Below, in pieces: positions 52,910 through 61,574 of a stretch of 64,000 bases of DNA. The notes under the pieces were generated by a model. It saw only the letters and a program-made list of their open reading frames with translations. It searched no databases and had not been told where the DNA came from. Position numbers and translations under genes: made by a program. Origin of the DNA: DAOTWY01 sp003696565 (lineage in GTDB: Bacteria; Chloroflexota; Anaerolineae; Aggregatilineales; Phototrophicaceae); the NCBI GenBank assembly GCA_034435635.1, contig DAOTWY010000083.1, positions 1 to 64,000 on the forward strand. Direction: 5' to 3'. The stretch's first letter is position 1, and each line of letters begins with the position of its first letter.

Positions 52910-53384
52910 GATTAACCCACCGTTGGCAAAGTGTGATGGTGGAAAGAAAGACCAGTTCCGGCAATGTTTCGCGGGTAAACCAGCGCACATCTAGTGCATC
53001 ATCAGCAGCGGTTAGGTCACCGTTTAGGCGTTTTGCTGCGTAGGCGATGGTGATAACACCATTTTCTACAAAAAATACATCGAGTAAATTGGTGATCTCA
53101 ATATTTAAACCAGTTTCTTCCAAGGCTTCTCGCCGTGCTGTCTCTTTGGGGTCTTCACCAGCTTCAATAAATCCACCGGGCAACCCCCATTTGCCTTTTC
53201 CTGGATCATATGCTCGTTGTACCAGTAGCAAGCGGTCGTTCTCTACGATAAACGCTATCGCCGCGCACTTAGGATCAACATAGGTGATATAACCACATGC
53301 TGGACATTTGGGGCGTAATCGTCCATCATGCGAAATATATTCATTCTGAGTTCCACAAGCAGGGCAATAATTTGTTACAGCCAT
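52896..53384 (-). CDS. Nudix hydrolase with N-terminal zinc ribbon
   Basis: 162 residues. A CPAC...CPAC zinc ribbon (residues about 8-31) precedes a Nudix domain with the full box GFIEAGEDPKETARREALEETGL (read in two parts: GX5E, then REALEETG). This is the NudC/NADH pyrophosphatase-like layout but lacks the extended N-terminal domain, so likely a housecleaning (d)NDP-sugar or mRNA-cap-like hydrolase. ATG 53384 overlaps the anti-sigma stop (TAATG), so the gene belongs to that operon. Confidence 0.9.
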   Translation of the reverse strand: MAVTNYCPACGTQNEYISHDGRLRPKCPACGYITYVDPKCAAIAFIVENDRLLLVQRAYDPGKGKWGLPGGFIEAGEDPKETARREALEETGLNIEITNLLDVFFVENGVITIAYAAKRLNGDLTAADDALDVRWFTRETLPELVFLSTITLCQRWVNHELG

Positions 53385-54340
53385 TAGCCTGTTAGCCTCC
53401 AACGATAAATTTTAATTACACTGATGATGAGTAAAACCACACCAACGGCTAATAAACCGAAGGCGAATGTGGTGCTATCGGTTGGTTTTGTTTGCGCTTG
53501 TGTCTCTGGCGATGTATCTTGCACTAAACCGGTGGCTTGTGTTGATTGTGCTTCAAGTTGTTGCATGAGTTGTTCGTCTGGCAGGGGGGGCGGGATGATA
53601 GATTGGTAATCTTTGGGTTCATCATGTGGTATTGTAGCCCCACCAATTTGTGGGCTTGGCGCGTTAGGAACAGCGTCTTCCTCAGTGCCAAAATCCATCA
53701 TGATATCTGCTTCTTCTGATTCCGCCATCTCTTCAGCGTTCGCTTGATCTACGGGTGATGGTGTGGCTTCAACTGCTCGTTGCATGGTGATCTCAGTGGC
53801 TTGTGATGTAGCGGGTGATGTGGACATTGGCATAACCGGTGCCATCATGGCTTGTGTATTCATATCAGCAGTATTGTCTATATCGCCTGGTGTGATGTTT
53901 GAATATAGACCGGCTTGTGCTTCATCGTCTACGGGTTCCACCATTGTTTGTGTTGACGGTATGGTGGGTGGCATAGCTAGCATAGGGTCACTTGTTGTGT
54001 TAGGATCATTGGAGAAAATCAATAACAATATACCAGCTGCGATCAACAGAAAAGAAGCCGCCGCGCTCGCTAATGGCATCAACGGAAAACGCAAGACTTT
54101 ACGACTTTGCTTAATTGACATCCCGACCATTTCGGGCGTAAGCGTAAAATCACGCGGGGCTTTAAGTGTAGGCAATGACTGAACAAGGGCAATTGTTTGG
54201 CGTAATGCGTCTAGTTCAGCACGCAATGCGTTGTCAACTTGTAATCGGGCTTCTAAAGCCGAACGGTCACTTTCTTCCAGCATATTATCAATATAGGCAG
54301 AAAGCAGTTCGTAATCTTCGGCTGTCATGTTGTTATCCAT
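53384..54340 (-). CDS. Anti-sigma factor-like membrane protein with two TM segments
   Basis: 318 residues. The N-terminal helical portion (LLSAYIDNMLEESDRSALEARL, then ALRAELDALRQT) resembles the anti-sigma domain but has no HxxxCxxC zinc ligands. A TM follows (about 87-108), a Met/Pro/Glu-rich linker of about 180 residues, and a C-terminal TM (about 292-312) with a short basic end. It lies 18 bases downstream of the ECF sigma gene, the expected place for its antagonist. The second TM would return the C-terminus to the cytoplasm. Confidence 0.78.
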   Translation of the reverse strand: MDNNMTAEDYELLSAYIDNMLEESDRSALEARLQVDNALRAELDALRQTIALVQSLPTLKAPRDFTLTPEMVGMSIKQSRKVLRFPLMPLASAAASFLLIAAGILLLIFSNDPNTTSDPMLAMPPTIPSTQTMVEPVDDEAQAGLYSNITPGDIDNTADMNTQAMMAPVMPMSTSPATSQATEITMQRAVEATPSPVDQANAEEMAESEEADIMMDFGTEEDAVPNAPSPQIGGATIPHDEPKDYQSIIPPPLPDEQLMQQLEAQSTQATGLVQDTSPETQAQTKPTDSTTFAFGLLAVGVVLLIISVIKIYRWRLTG

Positions 54341-54358
54341 CGACTTGATTCACTTACA

Positions 54359-54964
54359 TTACAGACGATATTCATCAGGTAAAAGTTCCTGTACTGCCTG
54401 AAGGCATTGGCGTAAACTTGCCCGGGCACGGCTAAGACGAGATTTGACTGTGCCAAGCTGTACCCCAACAGTATCCGCAATTTCTTGGTAGCTATAGCCT
54501 TCAATGTCACTCATCACAAGTGTTACACGTTGATCATCATTGAGTGCATCAATACAACGTTGAATTGCCTCGTGGAGTTCAGCGTTTTGGGCGGCTTCTT
54601 CTGGTGTGTGGATCGGATCCGGGATCGGTGGGGCATCATCATAATTTTCATCAACAAGGTCATCAAAGCCAAGAGCTGGGCGGCGTTTATGATAACGCAG
54701 GATGTCATAGCATGTATTGGTTGCAATCCGCAATAACCAAGCACGAAAACTGCCACCTCGATAAGTCTCTAAGCGACGAAAAGCAGTAATAAACGTCTCT
54801 TGTGCGGCATCTGCGGCAGATTGCGCTTCTCCCATAATGCGATATGTAACTGTAAACACTTGATCCTGATACGCCAACACTAGTTGATTAAAGGCATCTA
54901 GATCACCTTGCTTGGCGGCAGTGATCGATTCTTGTTCGTTTTTCAGATTCCCCGCCATTGACAT
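54359..54964 (-). CDS. ECF RNA polymerase sigma factor
   Basis: 201-residue RpoE-like sigma. Region 2 (about 18-90; RAWLLRIATNTCYDILRYHKRR is the 2.3-2.4 part) and region 4 (about 135-190; LVMSDIEGYSYQEIADTVGV HTH) are joined by an acidic linker. It is expected to be held by the next gene's membrane protein and to switch on an envelope-stress regulon. ATG 54964, or ATG 54958. No autoregulatory promoter is visible to me. tRNA-Leu starts 45 bases upstream in the divergent direction. Confidence 0.93.
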   Translation of the reverse strand: MSMAGNLKNEQESITAAKQGDLDAFNQLVLAYQDQVFTVTYRIMGEAQSAADAAQETFITAFRRLETYRGGSFRAWLLRIATNTCYDILRYHKRRPALGFDDLVDENYDDAPPIPDPIHTPEEAAQNAELHEAIQRCIDALNDDQRVTLVMSDIEGYSYQEIADTVGVQLGTVKSRLSRARASLRQCLQAVQELLPDEYRL

Positions 54965-55008
54965 TTGCGCCTAATGATTTTATGATTGCGTCAGATCATA
55001 CCACGAAT

Positions 55009-55089
55009 GCCGAAGTGGTGGAACGGCAGACACGGTCGCCTCAAAAGCGACTGCCTTCGGGCGTGTGGGTTCAAATCCCACCTTCGGCA
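55009..55089 (+). tRNA. tRNA-Leu (CAA)
   Basis: 81 nt class II tRNA. Acceptor GCCGAAG/CTTCGGC, anticodon stem GTCGC/GCGAC with loop CTCAAAA, anticodon CAA, long variable arm with GCCTTCGGGC, T arm GTGGG-TTCAAAT-CCCAC. CCA is not encoded. Confidence 0.95.
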
Positions 55090-55093
55090 TATC

Positions 55094-55127
55094 AACCCGG
55101 ATACATTGTATCTGGGTTTTTTGTTTT
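55094..55127 (+). terminator. Rho-independent terminator after tRNA-Leu
   Basis: AACCC-G-GATAC (55094-55104) and GTATC-T-GGGTT (55108-55118) pair with one mismatch around ATT, followed by TTTTTTGTTTT. Five bases after the tRNA. Confidence 0.85.
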
Positions 55128-55213
55128 CGACTGATAAACGTAGCCTAAACGTCAGCTAATGACCATCATATATATTGTAGAATGAGGCTAAGGAAATTAT
55201 TAGGTGAAAACAG

Positions 55214-56137
55214 ATGTCGAATAATACAATCAAACAACTACTCTTGTTGATTCTGTTGCTCATTGGTATTTTACCAATATATGCTCAAACCGAAGAACCT
55301 GAGCCTGCATGGGATGGACAATCTCGCTTTACTGTGCTGGTGCTTGGTATGGATCGCCGCCCGAGTGAGGGGGACACATTAGCGGTCCGAACTGATGCGA
55401 TGATCTTGGTGAGTATTGATCCTGTTAATCAGCGTATGGGAATTTTGCACTTCCCGCGTGATCTGTTTATGATCCCCCCTAATAATAGTGACTATGTTCG
55501 GATCAATACGCTATTGCAAGATGGGAACTATCAGCAAGAAGGTTATGGTGTGTATTGGATTATGGATACCTTCCAATTGAACTTGGGAATGTATATTGAT
55601 CGGTATGTCCTGTTTGATTTTGAGGCATTCATCACGTTAATTGATGCATTGGGTGGTATTGAGATCACAACCGGTTATCCTATTTATGATGACGCATTTC
55701 CCGATATGAATTGGGGGTATGACCCCTTTGAACTCCCTGCTGGTACACATCTTTTGAATGGATACCAAGCCTTACAGTTTGCCCGGACGCGGCATCAAGA
55801 TGGCGATATTCAGCGTGGGGAGCGGCAGATAATGGTCATGACTGCTGTACAACAAAAATTAACAGACCCCGATATTTTTATGGATTTACTAACACAAGCA
55901 CCAACCTTATATAACGAATTACAGGGAGATGTATATACAGACTTAACACTCAACGACATTATTCAATTGGCGTATTATATTCGCTTGATCCCACCGGAAA
56001 ACATTACGACTGCTTCCTTGGATGAAAATTACCAAGCACGGTTTGTGCGTGGTAGTGGTGGGGTTATCCACACGCCAGATTATGCTTTATTGCCCGAATT
56101 ATTGATACAGGTTTTTGGTGAGGATTATAATCAGTGA
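55214..56137 (+). CDS. LytR-CpsA-Psr (LCP) family protein
   Basis: 307 residues. Cleavable-type signal (about 8-25, ending IYAQT) and then an LCP domain: VLVLGMDRRPSEG, TDAMILVSIDP, HFPRDL, an acidic-residue GGIEI patch, and QFARTRHQDGDIQRGERQ with Arg and Asp typical of the polyprenyl-phosphate site. LCP enzymes attach teichoic acid or capsule polymers to the wall. Secretion by a signal rather than a TM anchor is somewhat unusual. ATG 55214, 10 bases after AGGTG. Convergent with the methyltransferase (8-base gap). Confidence 0.9.
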   Translation: MSNNTIKQLLLLILLLIGILPIYAQTEEPEPAWDGQSRFTVLVLGMDRRPSEGDTLAVRTDAMILVSIDPVNQRMGILHFPRDLFMIPPNNSDYVRINTLLQDGNYQQEGYGVYWIMDTFQLNLGMYIDRYVLFDFEAFITLIDALGGIEITTGYPIYDDAFPDMNWGYDPFELPAGTHLLNGYQALQFARTRHQDGDIQRGERQIMVMTAVQQKLTDPDIFMDLLTQAPTLYNELQGDVYTDLTLNDIIQLAYYIRLIPPENITTASLDENYQARFVRGSGGVIHTPDYALLPELLIQVFGEDYNQ

Positions 56138-56145
56138 TATTGGGT

Positions 56146-56856
56146 TTAATTTCGCTTGAGAATACTATAGCGATTCACTGTATTGGTAAAACCATCAGCA
56201 CGGTAGGTTATAATTTCTTGTAAACCGGTGGCGCGGATCAGCTGGGCATGTTCAGCCTCGTCGACATAATGACAATAACGCCAGGCTGTTTGCCCACGTC
56301 GCCAATCTAACAGATAGTCATGTGCTTCAACTGAATTCGCCAAATCATTTTGCCAAGGGATAATGCGCGCCCTGAAGCGGTCAAACTCATAGAAGCACCA
56401 AGCAGCGACAATCAACACGCCACCCGGCTTAATCCGTGATCCTAATATTTGCATGAATCGCTGACGATAGGCATAACTGGGAATGTGGTGTAATAGCCCA
56501 AATGCCACAACGACATCGTAGTATCCAACATCCGGCGGGGATTGTACTACGTCACGTATTTCTAAAGTAGCGGGGATATGCTTCAGGGCATGGGTGGCAT
56601 ATTTGAGCAACTGTGGGTTGTTATCTACACCATGATAATGTGCAACCGTCCGCTGCTCTGCTAAAAATACGCCAAATCGTCCGTTACCACAACCAACATC
56701 CAACACACTGAGCTGACCTTGTGGCAAATATTCCACTAGTGTTTTCCACCCAAGCCAAGGCGTGCCACGTGTTTGGTCAAATTCTGATGCTGTCACTTCA
56801 TAGAACTGACGGTTGATTTCATTCAGTCGTTGGATTGTGTTCTCGTCCATATCCAT
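56146..56856 (-). CDS. Class I methyltransferase, Trm9-like
   Basis: 236 residues. SAM loop LDVGCGNGRFG (about 53-63), GVDNN acidic motif, and a FGLLHHIPS segment. The N-terminal FYEVTASEFDQTRGTPW matches Trm9/ALKBH8, which adds the final methyl to cm5U34 made by Elp3. That would fit the presence of elp3 at 46193, but orphan relatives in bacteria have not been tested as far as I know. ATG 56856 (or 56850). Downstream of mutS2 with a 25-base gap. Confidence 0.72.
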   Translation of the reverse strand: MDMDENTIQRLNEINRQFYEVTASEFDQTRGTPWLGWKTLVEYLPQGQLSVLDVGCGNGRFGVFLAEQRTVAHYHGVDNNPQLLKYATHALKHIPATLEIRDVVQSPPDVGYYDVVVAFGLLHHIPSYAYRQRFMQILGSRIKPGGVLIVAAWCFYEFDRFRARIIPWQNDLANSVEAHDYLLDWRRGQTAWRYCHYVDEAEHAQLIRATGLQEIITYRADGFTNTVNRYSILKRN

Positions 56857-56881
56857 CAAGCTACCTGTTATGTACGCTTAT

Positions 56882-59278
56882 TTAGCGCATAGATGCCATA
56901 TGAATAATTGTGACACCATCACCACCTTCACTAGGATGTGCGGTTTCTACTTTTGCAATTAATGGATGTGTTTCCACGTGCTCACGCACGGCTTTTCTCA
57001 ATGCACCGGTTCCTTTACCGTGGATAATTCGTGCAAAAGGCAACCCGGCGGTGTATGCGGCATCAACATAATGTTCTAAGCGTTCGATAGCACCTTCTAC
57101 CCGCTGACCACGCAAATCAAGCTCTAGTCCAGGTGATTTTACATCAGGTAGTTTAACTGCTTGCACCGGTTCATATTGCCGCACATGCCCGCGCTTCATT
57201 TGCCGTTTATGGCTACGTGTGCGCTTTTGTAAATCACGCAATTTAGCTCTCACTCGTAATGAGCCAACTTGTACCATTGCCTCATTGTTATCCAACTCAA
57301 TAATAGTGCCCTCGGCGTTGAGAGTCTCTAACCATACTACATCGCCTAAGCGTGGCTCAAAAGTTGGTGTATCGGTATCAGTGATGTTTTCAATTGGTTT
57401 TTGTATGCCATATTCGGCGATTTTTTCAGCAGCGGCTTGTAATGCCTGCACTGTTTCTAGCGGCATCCCCACGCGCCGCATTTCATTTCTTAACCGCTTG
57501 AGTTCTTTACGGAATGCTTCAAGTTCCTCTTCGGCATGGCGACGGCTAGCATTGATAATATTACGGCGTTCATCTTCAATTTGATCTAAGCGTGCTTGTA
57601 AAATAGCTTGCTGTTCTTCTAGCTGATGGCGTAGCGCGCTGATATGTTCTTGCTCACGACGGATTGTTTCCCGCGTTCGGTTAATTTCATCCAGCAAATC
57701 ATCTGCCACTAAGTCTTCTGTCGCGACCATATGCCGCGCCATTTCAATGATTTGAGGGTCTAAGCCTAGCCGATTTGCGATTGCCAAAGCATTTGAACGC
57801 CCTGGCAATCCGATAATTAAACGATATGTTGGTGCTAATGTTTCCAGGTCAAACTCAACGCTGGCATTTCTTACGCCTGGCGTTTCAACGCTATAGATTT
57901 TTAATTCTGGATGATGGGTTGTTACCATTGTGGTCACACGGCGGTCTTTAAGTGTCGTTAAAATTGCCCGCGCTAATGCCGAACCTTCTGCGGGATCAGT
58001 TCCTGCACCTAATTCATCTAACAACACAAGTGAGCGGGAATCACATTGATCTAAAATCGTTATGGTGTTTGTCAAATGTGCGGAAAATGTGCTAAGCGAC
58101 TGCTCTATACTTTGCTCATCTCCAATATCCGCATACACCCCACTAAACACAGAAAGACGTGCTTCTTCTACTGGTAAATGTAGCCCACATTGCGCCATCA
58201 ATGTTAATAAACCCACTGTTTTAAGCGAAACGGTTTTTCCGCCTGTATTTGGACCGGTAATGACAATAACCCAGGTATCATCGTCAAATTCAATGTCAAT
58301 TGGCACAACATCACCTTTTAACAGAGGATGCCGTGCTCCTTTTAAATAAATTGTACTGCCAGGATGGTCGGCATTTGCCTTACGTGGTTGAAAGCCTACT
58401 AGCACAGGTTGTACTGCGTTTAATTTATTGGCATAACGCGCTTTGGCAAAAGTCAAATCTAGGTAAGCTAAGACTTCCACCGTGCGGATAATACGCTCTG
58501 CCTCATCACCAACTAACGCACTCAGTTCTAATAAAACCCGCCGAACTTCTTTTTCTTCCTCAAGTTGTAACTCACGCCATTGATTATTTAATTCCACTGT
58601 TTCTAGGGGTTCAATAAACAATGTTGCACCTGATGATGAACTGTCATGTACAACACCGGGGATTTTCCCTTTATTTTCTGCTTTAAGCGGGATGACATAA
58701 CGTCCACTGCGCATGGTGATGATGGCTTCTTGCAAAAATTGTGCTTTGGGGGAGGTGATAATACGGTTAAGCCTGGTTTGTAAGCGGTCAAATGCGATTT
58801 TTAAATCACGACGGATAATAGCTAGTTTTGGACTAGCTGAATCCTTGACCTCTCCATTGTCATCAATGGCGGAAACAATCGCATCCTGTAATTCTGAACA
58901 TTCTTCGATTTCCGCTACCAATTCAGCCAGCAATGGGTAAACATGGCTCAGCCTGCTTAGGGTGCGTTTAATGGTTGTACCACGCCGCAGGGTATGCCGT
59001 ATATCTAATAAAGTGGTTGCGTCAATCATCACCCCACGTTGGGCAGATAGCGATATATCCCGCACATCATGTGCCCCTCCCAATGAAATCTGAGGATGAT
59101 CTTCCAATAATTCGCGCGCTTCGGCTGTTTCTCTTTGCCAGGTTAAAGCCTCTTCTAAATCAACCGTTGGGGTCAGTTCATAAGCTAAATCAGTACCTGC
59201 TGAAAAAGACGTGTACTGTGTTAATTGTTCTAGGATTTTGTGTAATTCTAGTGTCGTAATCGACTTTTCTGTTATCAT
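56882..59278 (-). CDS. mutS2: MutS2 family endonuclease
   Basis: 798 residues. Core and clamp helices, Walker A GPNTGGKT (about 337-344), signature and Walker B (LVLLDELGAGTDPAEG), a coiled-coil clamp (about 510-620), and the C-terminal Smr nuclease domain (about 715-798) with LDLRGQRVEGA and IIHGKGTGALR. MutS2 suppresses recombination and splits collided ribosomes on mRNA in some species. GAGGAAACC precedes ATG 59278. It is the first gene of a two-gene minus operon. Confidence 0.96.
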   Translation of the reverse strand: MITEKSITTLELHKILEQLTQYTSFSAGTDLAYELTPTVDLEEALTWQRETAEARELLEDHPQISLGGAHDVRDISLSAQRGVMIDATTLLDIRHTLRRGTTIKRTLSRLSHVYPLLAELVAEIEECSELQDAIVSAIDDNGEVKDSASPKLAIIRRDLKIAFDRLQTRLNRIITSPKAQFLQEAIITMRSGRYVIPLKAENKGKIPGVVHDSSSSGATLFIEPLETVELNNQWRELQLEEEKEVRRVLLELSALVGDEAERIIRTVEVLAYLDLTFAKARYANKLNAVQPVLVGFQPRKANADHPGSTIYLKGARHPLLKGDVVPIDIEFDDDTWVIVITGPNTGGKTVSLKTVGLLTLMAQCGLHLPVEEARLSVFSGVYADIGDEQSIEQSLSTFSAHLTNTITILDQCDSRSLVLLDELGAGTDPAEGSALARAILTTLKDRRVTTMVTTHHPELKIYSVETPGVRNASVEFDLETLAPTYRLIIGLPGRSNALAIANRLGLDPQIIEMARHMVATEDLVADDLLDEINRTRETIRREQEHISALRHQLEEQQAILQARLDQIEDERRNIINASRRHAEEELEAFRKELKRLRNEMRRVGMPLETVQALQAAAEKIAEYGIQKPIENITDTDTPTFEPRLGDVVWLETLNAEGTIIELDNNEAMVQVGSLRVRAKLRDLQKRTRSHKRQMKRGHVRQYEPVQAVKLPDVKSPGLELDLRGQRVEGAIERLEHYVDAAYTAGLPFARIIHGKGTGALRKAVREHVETHPLIAKVETAHPSEGGDGVTIIHMASMR

Positions 59279-59487
59279 GGTTTCCTCAACACTGTTCTAT
59301 CGCTCAACAGTATAGATGAGGAATGTTAGAATTTCAATTGCGCAGTCATTAAAGGTTCATAAAAGGTCATAAGTATTTAAATTTTAGCATCTTCACTATT
59401 CCAATTCTAGAACATCCCCCCTATAATATCGCCTCGAATGAGCATCCCCTTATCGAAAGCTCATTGTAAGATTAACAAGAGGAACAC

Positions 59488-59997
59488 ATGGATCAGATTA
59501 AAGATAATTGCGTCGTCAGCATTGCATACCGTTTATTTGTTGATGGCGAGGAACTAGAAGAAGCAACTGCGGATGAACCATTGGAATATCTGCATGGCGC
59601 AGAGAATATCGTCCCTGGGTTGGAAAAAGCTCTGACCGGTAAGAAAGTTGGCGATAAGTTTACCATCACACTCCAACCGGCTGATGCATATGGTGAATAC
59701 GATGAGGATGATACCGAAGTTGTCCCGCGTGAAGACATCCCTGACCCTGTTGAGCCAGGCATGGAACTGTTATTGGAAGATGAATATGGCTCATTTTTTG
59801 AAGCTGTTGTGAAGGAAGTAACCGATGATGAGGTTGTTTTAGATTTCAACCCCCCATTAGCTGGTTATGAAGTTACCTATGAAGTCGAAGTCATCAACAT
59901 TCGTCCAGCCGAGCAGGAAGAAATTGAGCAAGGCTTCCCCTATGGCTACGAAGAAGATTATTTTGATGATTTTGAGCATGACCACGACCATGATTAA
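59488..59997 (+). CDS. slyD: SlyD-type FKBP peptidyl-prolyl isomerase
   Basis: 169 residues: FKBP half-domain (VSIAYRLFVDGEELE, then YLHGAENIVPGLEKALTGK), an IF insert-in-flap segment (about 70-125), the return of FKBP, and an acidic His/Asp tail (DHDHD) that may bind metals. SlyD catalyses proline isomerisation and has chaperone action. ATG 59488 with AAGAGGA upstream. A terminator at 60008-60035 ends it. Confidence 0.93.
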   Translation: MDQIKDNCVVSIAYRLFVDGEELEEATADEPLEYLHGAENIVPGLEKALTGKKVGDKFTITLQPADAYGEYDEDDTEVVPREDIPDPVEPGMELLLEDEYGSFFEAVVKEVTDDEVVLDFNPPLAGYEVTYEVEVINIRPAEQEEIEQGFPYGYEEDYFDDFEHDHDHD

Positions 59998-60007
59998 GTT
60001 GGAAGGA

Positions 60008-60035
60008 AAGGGGCGCATAGATGCGCCCTTTTTGT
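60008..60035 (+). terminator. Rho-independent terminator after slyD
   Basis: An 11-bp stem AAGGGGCGCAT/ATGCGCCCTTT (one G-T pair) with a 2-base apical gap, followed by TTTG. It lies in front of the maf start at 60060. Confidence 0.8.
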
Positions 60036-60059
60036 TATGAGCGATTAAAAAGGTATTGT

Positions 60060-60653
60060 ATGCGTTTCATTTTAGCTTCTAGCTCACCACGCCGGCGTGA
60101 ATTGATCAGCACATTAGGTATTCCATTTGAGATTATCAAACCGGATATTGATGAAACACAGCACCCAGATGAGAATCCATTTGATTATGTCCGTCGCCTC
60201 AGTATTGAAAAAGCACAAGCCGTTGTTGATCAAATTGAAGGCAATGCTACTGTCTTGGCGGCAGATACGATTGTCGTGCTTGCGGCGGATACAATTGGCG
60301 TAGCGGAAGATGGGGAATTGTTGGGCAAGCCAGCGAACGCAAACGAAGCACGAGCAATGCTCCGGCGATTACGTGCCCGCTCACATATCGTTTGCACAGC
60401 ATTTACGCTTCAACAAGTTAATGGGGTTATCATCACAGAATTGGTCAAAACGATTGTTCATATGCGTGATTATTCTGATGCTGAAATTGAAGCGTATATC
60501 GCTACGGGTGATCCATTTGATAAAGCTGGTAGTTATGCTATTCAGCACGAAGGCTTTGCACCAGTCGCACGAATTGAAGGGGATCGCAACAACGTCATTG
60601 GTTTACCGTTGGATGCGGTTAAAGCAGCACTTGCTAAGTTATCATCACATTGA
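60060..60653 (+). CDS. maf: Maf family nucleotide pyrophosphatase
   Basis: 198-residue housecleaning enzyme hydrolysing (d)NTPs such as dTTP/UTP to the monophosphate. Visible: ASSSPRRREL (phosphate loop), the AADT active-site motif, GKP, DPFDKAGSYAIQ and IEGDRNNVIGLPL at the C-terminus. An eight-residue tandem duplication places VLAADTI twice in succession (60252-60299), where relatives have a single ADTVV. ATG 60060 with AAAAGGT upstream. The open frame to 60021 is not used since it overlaps the slyD terminator. Confidence 0.92.
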   Translation: MRFILASSSPRRRELISTLGIPFEIIKPDIDETQHPDENPFDYVRRLSIEKAQAVVDQIEGNATVLAADTIVVLAADTIGVAEDGELLGKPANANEARAMLRRLRARSHIVCTAFTLQQVNGVIITELVKTIVHMRDYSDAEIEAYIATGDPFDKAGSYAIQHEGFAPVARIEGDRNNVIGLPLDAVKAALAKLSSH

Positions 60654-60673
60654 TGTATATTCCTTAAATCAAA

Positions 60674-60703
60674 ACCAGCTACAGCATTCAATCTGTAGCT
60701 GGT
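60674..60703 (-). terminator. Terminator hairpin for the nitrilase gene
   Basis: Perfect 11-bp stem ACCAGCTACAG/CTGTAGCTGGT around 8 bases. On the minus strand it is followed by TTTTGATTTAA, so it mainly serves the minus gene; on the plus strand it could help stop maf. Confidence 0.75.
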
Positions 60704-60732
60704 GTGATTGCCTGATTAAAGCCAAACGTGCC

Positions 60733-61569
60733 CTAATACTTCTTCACAATCGGGCGATAAATCGCCGGCTGACGATTTTGGATAAACTGATATTCTTCAC
60801 GATATTTGCGGATTTCATCCAGATCAATTCTGGCGATGGTGAAGCTCTCTAATGGTTCACCCGTTTCGCTATCGGTTTCATCGGAGAGTGAGGCATAAAT
60901 CTCACCGCGTGGACCAACAATCATACTATCGCCGCCGAATGTGAGCGTAACATCCTCTCCTACACGGTTAGCTCCAACAATAAAAGCAGAATTTTCATAT
61001 GCACGCGCGCGTAGATAGGTTTTCCATTCATCAATTTGGGCGGCTTCCCAATTTGCTAGCACAACCAAAATCTCCGCGCCAGATAAAACCATACTTCTTG
61101 CTACTTCAGGAAAACACAGATCATACCCAATCATCAGACCAATAGAACCAATCTCTGTATCAGAGACCGAGAGCTTATGCCCTTCACGGAAAGCCATGCG
61201 TTCTTCACCTTTAAGATGGACTTTGTGATAAACATCAATCAGATCACCTTCTGGTCCAACAAGTACGGCAGCATTGTAAAGAATGCTTTCTACACGCTCT
61301 TTTGCAACCATACCAAAAGCAACATAAACACCATATTCATTGGCGCGTTGGGCAACCAGATTAACTGTTGGTCCAGGGATACGTTGGGCAATTTCGGTAA
61401 AGCGCAATCCTAATTCGTTCCCACTTGTGACCAATTCAGGAAACACAATTAAGTCAACTTTTTGCTGAGACGCAATTTTGGCAATCATCTCAGACATCTT
61501 AATCAGGTTTTCCTCAGGTTCACCCAAGCGGGGCTTCATTTGTGCGATGGCAATTGAAATTTCTCGCAT
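60733..61569 (-). CDS. Carbon-nitrogen hydrolase (nitrilase superfamily)
   Basis: 278 residues with the Glu-Lys-Cys triad: Glu45 (FPELV), Lys in YHKVHL (near 115), Cys in YDLCFPE (near 151), plus the late Glu in the ERMAFREG section. Amidase, N-carbamoylase or omega-amidase activity are the usual options; the residues around Cys do not decide among them. ATG 61569 has AGAAGGA upstream. Downstream of the pseudouridine synthase with a 5-base gap. Confidence 0.93.
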   Translation of the reverse strand: MREISIAIAQMKPRLGEPEENLIKMSEMIAKIASQQKVDLIVFPELVTSGNELGLRFTEIAQRIPGPTVNLVAQRANEYGVYVAFGMVAKERVESILYNAAVLVGPEGDLIDVYHKVHLKGEERMAFREGHKLSVSDTEIGSIGLMIGYDLCFPEVARSMVLSGAEILVVLANWEAAQIDEWKTYLRARAYENSAFIVGANRVGEDVTLTFGGDSMIVGPRGEIYASLSDETDSETGEPLESFTIARIDLDEIRKYREEYQFIQNRQPAIYRPIVKKY

Positions 61570-61574
61570 AGAGA

